52,506 nucleotides of DNA from Acidimicrobiaceae bacterium. GTDB taxonomy: Bacteria; Actinomycetota; Acidimicrobiia; Acidimicrobiales; Aldehydirespiratoraceae. The translations under genes were made by a program, and so were the position numbers. This document shows, piece by piece, positions 34,416 to 42,292 of this stretch (within the stretch, counting starts at the first letter, position 1; every line of letters starts with the position of its first letter). Location: the NCBI GenBank assembly GCA_002729125.1, contig PBTQ01000074.1:1-52506 (forward strand), in the 5' to 3' direction. The notes under the pieces were generated by a model that saw only the letters and a list, made by a program, of their open reading frames with translations, made no database searches and had not been told where the DNA came from.

Positions 34416-35267
34416 ATGGCGATCACCACACTCGGCGTCATCGGTACCGGTGCCATGGGTTCGGGCATCATCGAGGTCGCGGCGAAGGCCGGCGTCACCG
34501 TGATCGCCCGCGACATTAACGCTGCCGCCGTGGAGGCCGGTCAGGGCAAGGTTGAAGGTTCGATGGCCAAGGCCGTCGAACGCGGCAAGCTCGACGAGGC
34601 CGCCCGTGATGCTGCGGTCGCCAACATCACCTGGACAACCGTCCTCGCCGACCTTGCCCCGTGCGATCTCGTCATCGAGGCGGCTCCGGAGAACCTTGAG
34701 CTCAAGAAGGAGATCTTCGCCGAGCTCGACAGCATCCTCGGTCCTGACGCGATCATGGCCACCAACACGTCGTCGTACCCGATTATCGAGGTCGCGATGG
34801 TGACGAGTCGGCCCGAAAAGGTCGTCGGGATGCACTTCTTCAACCCGGCGACGGTCATGAAGCTCGTCGAGGTCATTTCGACGCAGCGCACCGCCACCGA
34901 CGTCAAGACCGCCGCCGATGCGTTCGCGAGCGACGTGCTTGGAAAGCGGGTCGTGCACTGCAAGGACCGAGCGGGCTTCGTCGTGAACATGCTCCTCGTG
35001 CCGTACCTGTGCCAGGCGATGCGCATGTTCGAGAACGGCCATGCCTCCGCCGCCGACATCGACGAGGCGATGAAACTCGGTGCCGGGCACCCCATGGGTC
35101 CGCTTGAGCTCAGCGACATGATCGGGCTCGACGTCATGCTTTGGACCGCCGAGTCGCTTCACGACGAATACAACGAGGCCTTCTATGCGCCGCCGCCACT
35201 GCTGCGTCGCATGGTCACGGCCGGTCAGCTCGGTCGCAAGACCAGCCAGGGCTTCTACAGCTACTGA
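34416..35267 (+). CDS. hbd: 3-hydroxybutyryl-CoA dehydrogenase
   Basis: A 283-aa NAD(P)-dependent 3-hydroxyacyl-CoA dehydrogenase. The Rossmann motif is GVIGTGAMGSGIIEVAA. Catalytic and binding segments are IEAAPENLELKKEIFAELD, NTSSYPI, GMHFFNPATVMKLVEV (catalytic His) and KDRAGFVVNMLLVPYL. The C-terminal domain has AMKLGAGHPMGPLELSD and ends QLGRKTSQGFYSY. It fits FadB2/Hbd of actinobacteria, in fatty acid or polyhydroxybutyrate metabolism. It is cotranscribed with the cyclophilin gene, and its stop abuts that of the convergent MFS gene. Confidence 0.94.
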   Translation: MAITTLGVIGTGAMGSGIIEVAAKAGVTVIARDINAAAVEAGQGKVEGSMAKAVERGKLDEAARDAAVANITWTTVLADLAPCDLVIEAAPENLELKKEIFAELDSILGPDAIMATNTSSYPIIEVAMVTSRPEKVVGMHFFNPATVMKLVEVISTQRTATDVKTAADAFASDVLGKRVVHCKDRAGFVVNMLLVPYLCQAMRMFENGHASAADIDEAMKLGAGHPMGPLELSDMIGLDVMLWTAESLHDEYNEAFYAPPPLLRRMVTAGQLGRKTSQGFYSY

Positions 35268-36713
35268 TCAGTCGCGACCCCGGTCGAGATCGACGACCGC
35301 CGAGTACGGCGCCGTCGGCGAGGCCGGGGTCGTACGTGTCGTGACGGGACCTCGGAAGCGGATTGCGCCGACCATCGCGACCGCGACGATCTCGATCGCA
35401 GCGGCGATGGCCAGCACGGCGAGGAAGCGATCGGCGCTCGAGCCGTCGTCGACGAGTGCGCTCAGGATGCTGATGCCGGCGGCGGCGCCGAGTTGGCCGG
35501 TCATGTTGAGCATGCCGGTGCCTACGCCGACGTCGCGGTCGCCGATCGCTTCGGTGAGTGCGGCGATGATCGGTGGCCTGGCGACCCCACTGCCTGCGCC
35601 CTGGATGCCGACGCCGACACCCACCATCCACAGCTCGTCTTGCGCTGCGCCGAAGCCGATCATGAGCAGACCGATTGCGATGCCGCTGGTGCCGAAGACG
35701 ACGAGCGGGCGACCGCCGAGGCGTTCGACCAGCCATCCGGCGAACGACGCGCCGAGAGAGAACGTGATCGGTCGCGGGAGGATCATCAGCGAGATGGCGG
35801 CGGTGCCAAGGTCGAACACATCGGCGAGCAGCAGTGAGGTGATCACGAGTCCCGCCATGTATGGACCGTTGAGGAAGATCTGGCTGACGATCGGCAAGAA
35901 GACGTTGCGTTCGCGGAGCGCGTCGAGTTCGACGAGCGGATGCTCGATGCGTTGCTCGTACCGGAGGAAACCCAGCACGAAGACGGGGGAGGTGATCAGG
36001 CCGACGATGACCCAGGGGTGGTACCACCCGAGCGGCACACCTCGGTTGATCGCGACCAGCAGCGATCCGACGCCGATCGCAAGCAGGAAGCTGCCGACCA
36101 CGTCAAAGGTGTGGTCCTCGCGGCGGTCAGTTGCGGGGAGGACGAACCATGCGAGTGCAACAGCGATCGCCATCCCGGAACCCTGGATCACGAACAGCAT
36201 CCGCCAACTGGTCGCCTCGATCAGTGGGCCACCGACGGCCACACCGATCGCAGGGGCGGCGGCGAGCACGGCGCTCCACGTGCCGGCGACCCGCGTGCGG
36301 CGGTCCTCGGGGAAGACCGACATCATGATGGCGAGCGCCGACGGCCCGGTCGACGCGGCGAAGCTCTGCGCAATGACCCGGACGGCAATCAATATGAACG
36401 CGGATGTGGCGAACGATGTCAGGAGTGAAAACACGGCAGCACCCGCGAACCCGATGAGGTACATGCGGCGGTGGCCGTAGAGGTCGCCGAGCTTGCCCGC
36501 CATCGGCGTGAAGACGGCGAAGGCGAGTAGGGGACCGGCGATGACCCAGGTGATGACCGAAACACTCGAGTCGAGATCGGCGGCGATCGTGGCCAGGGCG
36601 GCAGACAGAACGGGGATGGTGAACGATGAGCAGGCCACCCCGGTGAGCGCCACCACCTGCACGGTCCGCGGGCTGAACCGGCGGTCGCTGGGTGGGGCTA
36701 AAAGGCTCACCAT
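35268..36713 (-). CDS. MFS transporter, EmrB/QacA (DHA2) family
   Basis: A 481-aa major facilitator with about 14 hydrophobic segments. The loop motif GKLGDLYGHRRMYLIG and the DHA2-type start TGVACSSFTIPVLSAALATI point to drug:H+ antiporters. There is a second-half motif near GWLVERLGGRPLVVFG. The start ATG 36713 has no Shine-Dalgarno, so the mRNA could be leaderless. A perfect inverted repeat lies 10 bp upstream, a position suited to repression. The substrate is unknown. Confidence 0.88.
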   Translation of the reverse strand: MVSLLAPPSDRRFSPRTVQVVALTGVACSSFTIPVLSAALATIAADLDSSVSVITWVIAGPLLAFAVFTPMAGKLGDLYGHRRMYLIGFAGAAVFSLLTSFATSAFILIAVRVIAQSFAASTGPSALAIMMSVFPEDRRTRVAGTWSAVLAAAPAIGVAVGGPLIEATSWRMLFVIQGSGMAIAVALAWFVLPATDRREDHTFDVVGSFLLAIGVGSLLVAINRGVPLGWYHPWVIVGLITSPVFVLGFLRYEQRIEHPLVELDALRERNVFLPIVSQIFLNGPYMAGLVITSLLLADVFDLGTAAISLMILPRPITFSLGASFAGWLVERLGGRPLVVFGTSGIAIGLLMIGFGAAQDELWMVGVGVGIQGAGSGVARPPIIAALTEAIGDRDVGVGTGMLNMTGQLGAAAGISILSALVDDGSSADRFLAVLAIAAAIEIVAVAMVGAIRFRGPVTTRTTPASPTAPYSAVVDLDRGRD

Positions 36714-36723
36714 TTGACCCTAG

Positions 36724-36739
36724 GTGAACGCTTGTTCAC
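36724..36739. promoter_or_regulatory. Operator-like inverted repeat GTGAAC-GCTT-GTTCAC
   Basis: A perfect 6-4-6 inverted repeat immediately upstream of the MFS start. It is the size and type of a TetR/MarR operator at a drug-efflux gene. No regulator gene is next to it. Confidence 0.5.
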
Positions 36740-36761
36740 GTTCCTTGCCGTATGACTGGTG

Positions 36762-37133
36762 TCACCTCGGCGTGGCGTTGCGCGCCCGCCAGTCGGCCGC
36801 GTCTGCGCGCGCTTCCACCTCGGCCGGGATGTCGAGATACGCCTGACGTGATCGGCGGTGGCGGAGCAGGCCGGCGGCGTAGTGGCGGAGGTAGTCGAAG
36901 CTGAATCGGAGGTAGCCCCGTTCGGCGAACTGGCGCACGTGGACCAGTTCATGGGCGAGCAGCTGTCGGTCGCCGCTGCGATCTCGATCGTCCTTGAGGA
37001 AGATCCAGCTGCCGATCGTCATCCCGTCAGCGCTGCGCGGAAGCACGGGCACCTGAAGGATCCGGACCTTCTTAGCGAGGTCGGGATCGAGTACGTCGTA
37101 GGCGAGGAGTTCGGGGCCTTCCAGTCGTCGCAC
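36762..37133 (-). CDS. DUF4157-like zincin domain protein
   Basis: A 123-aa protein with a metallopeptidase-type motif LLAHELVHVRQFAERG (HELVH). It is preceded by ADGMTIGSWIFLKDD, as in the DUF4157 family. It is a single domain with no signal peptide. The GTG start at 37133 lies 40 bp from the divergent methyltransferase. DUF4157 domains often occur in toxin or contractile-injection-system proteins. This standalone copy has no such neighbours. Function unknown. Confidence 0.65.
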   Translation of the reverse strand: MRRLEGPELLAYDVLDPDLAKKVRILQVPVLPRSADGMTIGSWIFLKDDRDRSGDRQLLAHELVHVRQFAERGYLRFSFDYLRHYAAGLLRHRRSRQAYLDIPAEVEARADAADWRARNATPR

Positions 37134-37173
37134 GTGCCTAGAGTATGCGGACCTTCGAAGAGAAGAGGTCGCT

Positions 37174-37962
37174 GTGGGAGTCGAACACTATGGGCAGGTC
37201 GAGGATCCAGTTTCTGCCATCCTCGCCGGCATCGGCCGATCGCGTGATCTCACCATCGACGACCTCGCCCCGGTCGATGAGTTCCATCTCGGCGGTGCGG
37301 CGGCCACCGCAGCACTCGTCGCTGATCTCGATCTACAACCCGAAGATCGTGTCCTCGACATCGGTTCGGGGATCGGTGGACCGGCGCGACGTATCGCGTC
37401 GGTCGTCGGTTGTGAGGTTGTCGGTGTCGACCTCACGCCATCTTTCGTCGAGACGGCGACTGCCCTGTCGGAGTTGACGGGATTGGCCGACCGCACCTCC
37501 TTCGTCGTCGGCGACGCCACCCGACTCGAGTTCTCGAGCCGCTTCGACGCGGCCACGCTCGTGCACGTCGGCATGAACATCCCGGACAAGCCGGCCTTCT
37601 TCGCGGCGGTGGCAGACCAACTCGAGCCGGGCGCTCGACTCGGCATCTACGACCTCATGGCGACCGGTGATCCGGACAGGCTCTCGTATCCACTCCCGTT
37701 CGCGTCGGACGCCTCCGGAGCGTGGGTCGCTTCGCCGGATGCCTACGTCGCGTCGCTAGTGGCGGCGGGCTTCGATGTCGCCGAGCCGATCGATCGCACA
37801 CGGCTTGCGCTCGATGCGACGGCAGCCGCCAGTGCCGCCGGACCCCCGCCGGTCTCGTTGGCAACGCTCATGGGTCCCGACTTTGAAGCGATGTTTACGA
37901 ACATCGGCGCAGCATTGCGCGGTGGCCTGGTTGCCCCGGTGCAGATCATCGCAACCCGCTGA
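37174..37962 (+). CDS. SAM-dependent methyltransferase (small-molecule type)
   Basis: A 262-aa class I methyltransferase. Motif I is VLDIGSGIGGPARRIA, then EVVGVDLTPSFVETA, VVGDATRLEF, and the post-motif LEPGARLGIYDLMATGD. It resembles sarcosine/dimethylglycine or sterol-type methyltransferases (the GIGGPAR form). The GTG start at 37174 has AGAAGAGG upstream. The substrate is not determinable. It converges on the HAD gene with a 3-bp gap. Confidence 0.8.
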   Translation: MGVEHYGQVEDPVSAILAGIGRSRDLTIDDLAPVDEFHLGGAAATAALVADLDLQPEDRVLDIGSGIGGPARRIASVVGCEVVGVDLTPSFVETATALSELTGLADRTSFVVGDATRLEFSSRFDAATLVHVGMNIPDKPAFFAAVADQLEPGARLGIYDLMATGDPDRLSYPLPFASDASGAWVASPDAYVASLVAAGFDVAEPIDRTRLALDATAAASAAGPPPVSLATLMGPDFEAMFTNIGAALRGGLVAPVQIIATR

Positions 37963-37965
37963 CGT

Positions 37966-38646
37966 TCAGCGGAGTCCCCAGTCCGCGAGCAGCGCGGGGA
38001 GCTCGCCGAGGTGCTCGATGGTGGGCGCTTCGTGGTTGCCGTCGTGGTGTTCGTGGGCCCAGGTGACGTGATAGGGCACGTGCACCGCCTTCCCGCCGAT
38101 CGCCATCACCGGGAGCACATCGGACGGGAGGGAGTTGCCGACCATCACGAAGTTCGACGGATCGACGCCGTGGAGGTCGAGTACCCGCCGGTAGGTGGCC
38201 GGATCCTTGTGGGCCACGACTTCGGTCTGCCAGAAAAAGGTTCTCAAGCCGCTCGACTCAATGCGCGAGAGCTGGTGGTAGAGGTCGCCTTTGGTGATGA
38301 TCATCTTGGTGTGGCAGCCGAGTTCGTCGAGCACATCGGTGACACCATTGATCAACTCGACGGGACGGTCGAGCAGGGCGTGCCCGAGGTCGAGGATCGA
38401 GGCGATCTGAGCGGTACTGACGCGACCGTCGCTGATATCGATGGCGCACTCGATCAGCGACAGGGTGTAGGCCTTCACGCCGTAGCCGTACTTCGGCATG
38501 TTGCGCGACTCGATCTCGAAAAGGTGTTCCTCGATCGCCGTTGGATCGCCGTAGTCGCTGAGCAGGGTTTCGAACTCGCGATGGCTGGCCTGGAATCCGT
38601 CCTCGTTGTGCCACAGCGTGTCGTCGGCATCGAACCCGATGATCAT
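37966..38646 (-). CDS. HAD-superfamily hydrolase
   Basis: A 226-aa HAD phosphatase-like protein. Motif I is GFDADDTLWHNED (nucleophile Asp and DxD). Motif II is the Thr of KMIITKGD, the motif III Lys is in VVAHKDPATYRRVL, and motif IV is VMVGNSLPSDVLPVMAIGG, with one Asp where two are usual. A helical cap lies between motifs I and II. ATG 38646 is chosen, because the ORF-track start at 38892 is antisense to the next gene. Substrate unknown. Confidence 0.8.
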   Translation of the reverse strand: MIIGFDADDTLWHNEDGFQASHREFETLLSDYGDPTAIEEHLFEIESRNMPKYGYGVKAYTLSLIECAIDISDGRVSTAQIASILDLGHALLDRPVELINGVTDVLDELGCHTKMIITKGDLYHQLSRIESSGLRTFFWQTEVVAHKDPATYRRVLDLHGVDPSNFVMVGNSLPSDVLPVMAIGGKAVHVPYHVTWAHEHHDGNHEAPTIEHLGELPALLADWGLR

Positions 38647-38690
38647 GACCGGGAGCGTACCGGTGTGCGTTGCGGCGTGTCTGATGGCCG

Positions 38691-38699
38691 TTATCCACA
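38691..38699 (+). promoter_or_regulatory. Exact DnaA-box sequence TTATCCACA
   Basis: One perfect match to the DnaA-box consensus sits in the divergent region between the HAD and DUF3499 genes, within CCACAGATGTGG, a short inverted repeat. It is isolated, so it is not an origin. It could be a DnaA regulatory site or chance. Confidence 0.3.
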
Positions 38700-38751
38700 G
38701 ATGTGGTCGGGGTCCCTGAGGGGGTGAGAGGGCTTCGGTACGTTCCGATTC

Positions 38752-39570
38752 ATGGCGTCGTGTCAGCGTCCTGGGTGCAGTGAAGCGCAGGTCGGCACGC
38801 TGCTGCTCCAACGCAGCGGGTGTCGGGCCGAGCTGCTTCCTCTCGGCGATCCGGTCGGGGATCGGTTCGGCTATGCGCTCTGTGAGGCCCATCTCAGTCG
38901 GGCACGCGTGCCGCGGGGCTGGGAGATGGTGGATCGGCGACCGTCGGTCTCGCTGGCAGTGGGTGCGGACGACGAGTCACGTTCGGGTGAGCCGGCGTGG
39001 TCCCCGAGTCGAGGGCGTGAGGTCCCCGACACCGTGGCCTCGGTGCGCTCACCCTTGCTCCGGCGGGCCTTTCTCGGTGTCGACGGCCTCGGCGGCGAGC
39101 AAGCGCTCAGGGTCGAGCAGGTCGGCGACGGCCTCCCCGGGTCGTACGGGGTTCATCATCAAGTCGATGCCGACCCAGAGCGTCTTGGCCGTGGGGTGGA
39201 AGAGCGGGGGCACGATCACGGCGATCAGCAGCGGCACGCTGGCGAGTCCGACGAAATTCATATCGGGCCACAGCGCCCACATCCCCACCAGGATGCTGAT
39301 CAGGATCAGGCCGAAGGTGACGATCGTGTTCATGCCGACGGCGCCAACGAAGTGGCCCGGATCACGCTCGAAGACGAAGCCACAGCGCGGGCACGCTGGA
39401 CGCAGTCCGACGATCCGCCGCGTCAGGTGACGTCGACCACAGACCGGGCAGGCTCGGGTGGCGCCTCGCCACAGCAGGACCAGCTTTCGGGGAGTCGGCC
39501 GGACAAGATCGTTCATGATCCGAAGGGTATGTCCGGACAATTAGCCGAGCAACTGCGTTTGGCTGTTTGA
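38752..39570 (+). CDS. DUF3499-like protein with run-on 3' reading frame
   Basis: The first ~65 residues fit the actinobacterial DUF3499 family: CQRPGCSEAQVGTLLL, YALCEAHLSRARVPRGWEMVD, with Cys pairs suited to zinc. A polar linker leads to SPLLRRAFLGVDG, which looks like a natural C-terminus near 39075. The frame stays open to 39570 and covers the whole DUF983 gene in antisense, where the composition is shadow-like. The real product may be about 110 aa, with its stop lost by mutation or sequence error, or a 272-aa run-on. Function of DUF3499 is unknown. Confidence 0.55.
   Translation: MASCQRPGCSEAQVGTLLLQRSGCRAELLPLGDPVGDRFGYALCEAHLSRARVPRGWEMVDRRPSVSLAVGADDESRSGEPAWSPSRGREVPDTVASVRSPLLRRAFLGVDGLGGEQALRVEQVGDGLPGSYGVHHQVDADPERLGRGVEERGHDHGDQQRHAGESDEIHIGPQRPHPHQDADQDQAEGDDRVHADGANEVARITLEDEATARARWTQSDDPPRQVTSTTDRAGSGGASPQQDQLSGSRPDKIVHDPKGMSGQLAEQLRLAV
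39049..39516 (-). CDS. DUF983 family membrane protein
   Basis: A 155-aa protein. An N-terminal treble-clef-like zinc site (ACPVCGRRHL and PACPRCGFVFERDPGHF) is followed by two membrane helices (TIVTFGLILISILVGMWAL and LASVPLLIAVIVPPLFHP) and a conserved TLWVGIDLMMNP. This is the classic DUF983 layout. Function unknown, and in some bacteria it neighbours cytochrome oxidase genes. ATG 39516 is preferred to the upstream TTG at 39540. It lies wholly antisense to the open frame of the DUF3499-like gene. Confidence 0.82.
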   Translation of the reverse strand: MNDLVRPTPRKLVLLWRGATRACPVCGRRHLTRRIVGLRPACPRCGFVFERDPGHFVGAVGMNTIVTFGLILISILVGMWALWPDMNFVGLASVPLLIAVIVPPLFHPTAKTLWVGIDLMMNPVRPGEAVADLLDPERLLAAEAVDTEKGPPEQG

Positions 39571-39575
39571 CGCGT

Positions 39576-41117
39576 ATGTCACGCTCCTCGCGGGCGACGC
39601 GTCTCGCCCTCATCGGTCTCGCCCTCACGGTCACCCTCGTCGGCGTGCTGATCGCCTCGCCACCGCCGGCCGGTGAGAACGACGACACCGCTGGTATCTC
39701 GACCACCACGACCACCACCGCCGGCATCACGACGACCTCGACCACGACGACGTCGACCACCACTCAACCGCCTTACGAGGGCTGGGTCGACCCCCGTTCC
39801 TCGGGCACGCCGTACGGCGAAACCGTCGAGGGTCTGCTGACCTTCCGGGGGAACCCCACGCGCTCGTACTACGGCGAGGGACCCGTGCCAACTGCTCCCG
39901 AGATCCGATGGCGGTTCCCTGACCAGGCGATGTGCTCCAACTCGTCGGTCGGCGAGCAGGTCATCAACTGGTGCGGCACCGGCTGGACCGGGCAGCCTGC
40001 GATCTGGGAGCGCGGCGAGGAGACATGGGTCGCCTTCGGCGCCTACAGCCGCAACGTCCACGTTCTCGACTACGACACCGGTGAACAGCTGCTGCCCGAC
40101 TTCCGCACGGACGACATCATTAAGGGCTCGGTGACGATCGACCCCGACGGGTTCCCGCTGCTCTACACGGGCAGCCGGGACAACGACTACCGGGCCCTCG
40201 CCTTCGACCGCGACGAACTGACCGAACTCTGGGCGCTCAACGCGTTCGATGTCTCGCCAACTCGATGGAACAACGACTGGGACGGCGCCGGACTGATTCT
40301 CGACGATTTCTTGTTCATCGGAGGCGAGAACAGCCAGTTTCACATCGTGAAGCTCAACCGTGGCTACGACCCCGACGGCCTGGTCACCGTCGAGCCAGAA
40401 CTCGTCTTCAACACGCCCGGCTGGGACGACGAACTCCTGCGAGACGTCGGTGGCAATGTGTCGATCGAGAGTTCGGTCGCCATCTCGGGCAACGTCGTCT
40501 ACTTCGCCAACAGCGGTGGCCTCATCCAGGGCTGGGACATCACCGACCTTGCGGTAGGTGGCGAACCCAGCCAGGTGTTCCGCTACTGGGCCGGGGACGA
40601 CATCGACGCCACGCTCGTCATCGACGACGAGGGAATGATCTACGCCGGCGTCGAGTACGAACGCGGCAACGCCCGTAGCCGTGAGGTCGGTCAGATCATC
40701 AAGCTCGATCCGACCAAGGATCCTGAGGAGGCGCTGCTCTGGGGGGTCGAGCAGCGGCCCCAACTCGACTCCGGGATCTGGGCGACGCCGGGCCTGCACG
40801 ACGATCTTCTGATCGTGCCGACCGACAGCGGCGATGTCCTCGGCCTCGATCGCTTCAGCGGCGAGGAACGGTGGCGGGTGGAACTCTTCGGGCCGACCTG
40901 GGCGTCGCCGGTGATCGTCGACGACATCTGGATCCAGGGCGACTGCAGTGGCCGCCTCCATGCCTTCGACATCTCCGACTCGACCATCGAGCCGCCCAAA
41001 CTGTGGGAGATCGATCTCGGTGGTTGCATCGAGTCGACCCCGGCGTTGTGGCGGGGCCAGATCGTCGTGGGAACCCGAGCCGGCTTTGTCTACGCCGTCG
41101 GCGATCCGCTCGGGTGA
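39576..41117 (+). CDS. Exported PQQ-like beta-propeller protein
   Basis: A 513-aa protein. An N-terminal signal anchor (ALIGLALTVTLVGVLIAS) is followed by a Thr/Ser-rich linker (about 45-65) and a repeat domain with PQQ/quinoprotein-type blades: WVAFGAYSRNVHVLDYDTGEQLL, DVLGLDRFSGEERWRVEL, and CSGRLHAFDISDS. There are several Cys, which may form disulfides outside the cell. No dehydrogenase catalytic residues are evident, so it may be a scaffold or sensor. ATG 39576 is chosen over TTG 39567. Confidence 0.72.
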   Translation: MSRSSRATRLALIGLALTVTLVGVLIASPPPAGENDDTAGISTTTTTTAGITTTSTTTTSTTTQPPYEGWVDPRSSGTPYGETVEGLLTFRGNPTRSYYGEGPVPTAPEIRWRFPDQAMCSNSSVGEQVINWCGTGWTGQPAIWERGEETWVAFGAYSRNVHVLDYDTGEQLLPDFRTDDIIKGSVTIDPDGFPLLYTGSRDNDYRALAFDRDELTELWALNAFDVSPTRWNNDWDGAGLILDDFLFIGGENSQFHIVKLNRGYDPDGLVTVEPELVFNTPGWDDELLRDVGGNVSIESSVAISGNVVYFANSGGLIQGWDITDLAVGGEPSQVFRYWAGDDIDATLVIDDEGMIYAGVEYERGNARSREVGQIIKLDPTKDPEEALLWGVEQRPQLDSGIWATPGLHDDLLIVPTDSGDVLGLDRFSGEERWRVELFGPTWASPVIVDDIWIQGDCSGRLHAFDISDSTIEPPKLWEIDLGGCIESTPALWRGQIVVGTRAGFVYAVGDPLG

Positions 41118-41137
41118 CGAGCGGTTCGCCCGGCTGA

Positions 41138-42232
41138 TCAGGCGTCGAAGGCTGACACCATCTCCTCGAGCCAGCTTTTCGGGGTGTCATAGTCGCTCTC
41201 CGGAGTCTTGCCGAGTCGGACGACGACGAGATCGCCGCTCGGCACACAGAGCACCCGCTGAAGTTCGAAGCCGCTGCAGAAGAAGGTGCCGCGGCCGTCG
41301 TCGGCCACCCACCAGTGCGTGCCGTAGTGACTGCCCTCGTCATCGACGGCCCACGCGCGGCGCTCGTCATCGATCCATTCCCTGGGGACGACCTGCGTGC
41401 CGTCCCACTGCCCACCTCGCAGGTGCAACAGGCCGAATCGGGCCCAGTCCCGAGCGGTCATGTGGAGATACGACGAACCGACAAAGGTGCCCACCGTGTC
41501 GAAGGTCGGTTCGGCTGAACGAATGCCGATCGGATGGAAAAGCACGTCGTCCATCCACGCCTTCATCTCCTCAGGCCCACCGATCAGGTCGCCGATGATC
41601 CGGGCCACGATGTTGGTGGTTCCCGACGAGTAGTTGAAGGTCGTCCCGGGTTCGTGACGAGCGGGTCGGGCAGCGGCGTAGCCGGCAACGTCACCGGCTC
41701 CAGCGCCGAAGAGCATGTCGATGCAGTGGCTCCAGCCTGGATCGTCGGGTCCGTGGCTCTCGCCGGCCTCGTCGAGGGTGTACTCCTCGTTGAAGTCGAG
41801 GCCGTCGGCCATGCGAAGGAGATGACGAAGGGTGAGCCGTGATCGTGGATCACTGGCGTCGGTCTGCCACGCCTCGACTGGTGCCGGCGTGTCGAGCTCG
41901 AGACGGCCCTGGGCGACGAGGATGCCGACGAGAGAATGAGTGACGCTCTTGGCCATCGACCATGAGAGCAACGGTGTCTCCGGGGTGATGTCGGGTCCGT
42001 AGCGTTCCGCCACGATTCGTCCCTGGTGGACGATGACGGTGGCGTACGACGCGCCGAAGCTCGGGTCGGGCTTACTTCCGAAGGCCTGTGCGAGCAGGCC
42101 CTCGAGCGCTGCCGGATCCACCTGGTCGGGGAGCGAACCTGTCGGCCATTCCCGGGTCGGCCAGGGCACCCCAGCGGGCTGAGGGGGCAGGGGTGGGAGC
42201 TGGTCGATGGGGACCGGATCAAGGATGGTCAT
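41138..42232 (-). CDS. Serine hydrolase of the beta-lactamase/class C fold
   Basis: A 364-aa penicillin-binding-protein-like serine hydrolase. The SxxK motif is in LLSWSMAKSVTHSLVG. The Tyr motif is in TFNYSSGTTNIVARI, and GTHWWVADDGRGTFFCSGF supplies the third motif region. No signal peptide is seen. Members of this family are esterases, amidases or D-aminopeptidases, and a beta-lactamase role is not indicated. ATG 42232. It lies 60 bp downstream of the GH5-like gene on the same strand. Confidence 0.82.
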   Translation of the reverse strand: MTILDPVPIDQLPPLPPQPAGVPWPTREWPTGSLPDQVDPAALEGLLAQAFGSKPDPSFGASYATVIVHQGRIVAERYGPDITPETPLLSWSMAKSVTHSLVGILVAQGRLELDTPAPVEAWQTDASDPRSRLTLRHLLRMADGLDFNEEYTLDEAGESHGPDDPGWSHCIDMLFGAGAGDVAGYAAARPARHEPGTTFNYSSGTTNIVARIIGDLIGGPEEMKAWMDDVLFHPIGIRSAEPTFDTVGTFVGSSYLHMTARDWARFGLLHLRGGQWDGTQVVPREWIDDERRAWAVDDEGSHYGTHWWVADDGRGTFFCSGFELQRVLCVPSGDLVVVRLGKTPESDYDTPKSWLEEMVSAFDA

Positions 42233-42292
42233 CGGTCAACCATGGCAGATGGCAGCTCGAGTGGCGATGGTGAGAGATCGCCCCGCGACGTT

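Noticed and set aside
36762-37133. Toxin or contractile injection system component because of the DUF4157-like domain
   Set aside because: It is a standalone 123-aa domain with no toxin, immunity, sheath or baseplate genes nearby.
38691-38699. Replication origin
   Set aside because: There is only a single DnaA box and no dnaA, dnaN or AT-rich unwinding region in the window.
41138-42232. Beta-lactamase resistance gene
   Set aside because: It carries SxxK and Tyr motifs of the wider serine hydrolase family, but has no signal peptide and no feature specific to true beta-lactamases.
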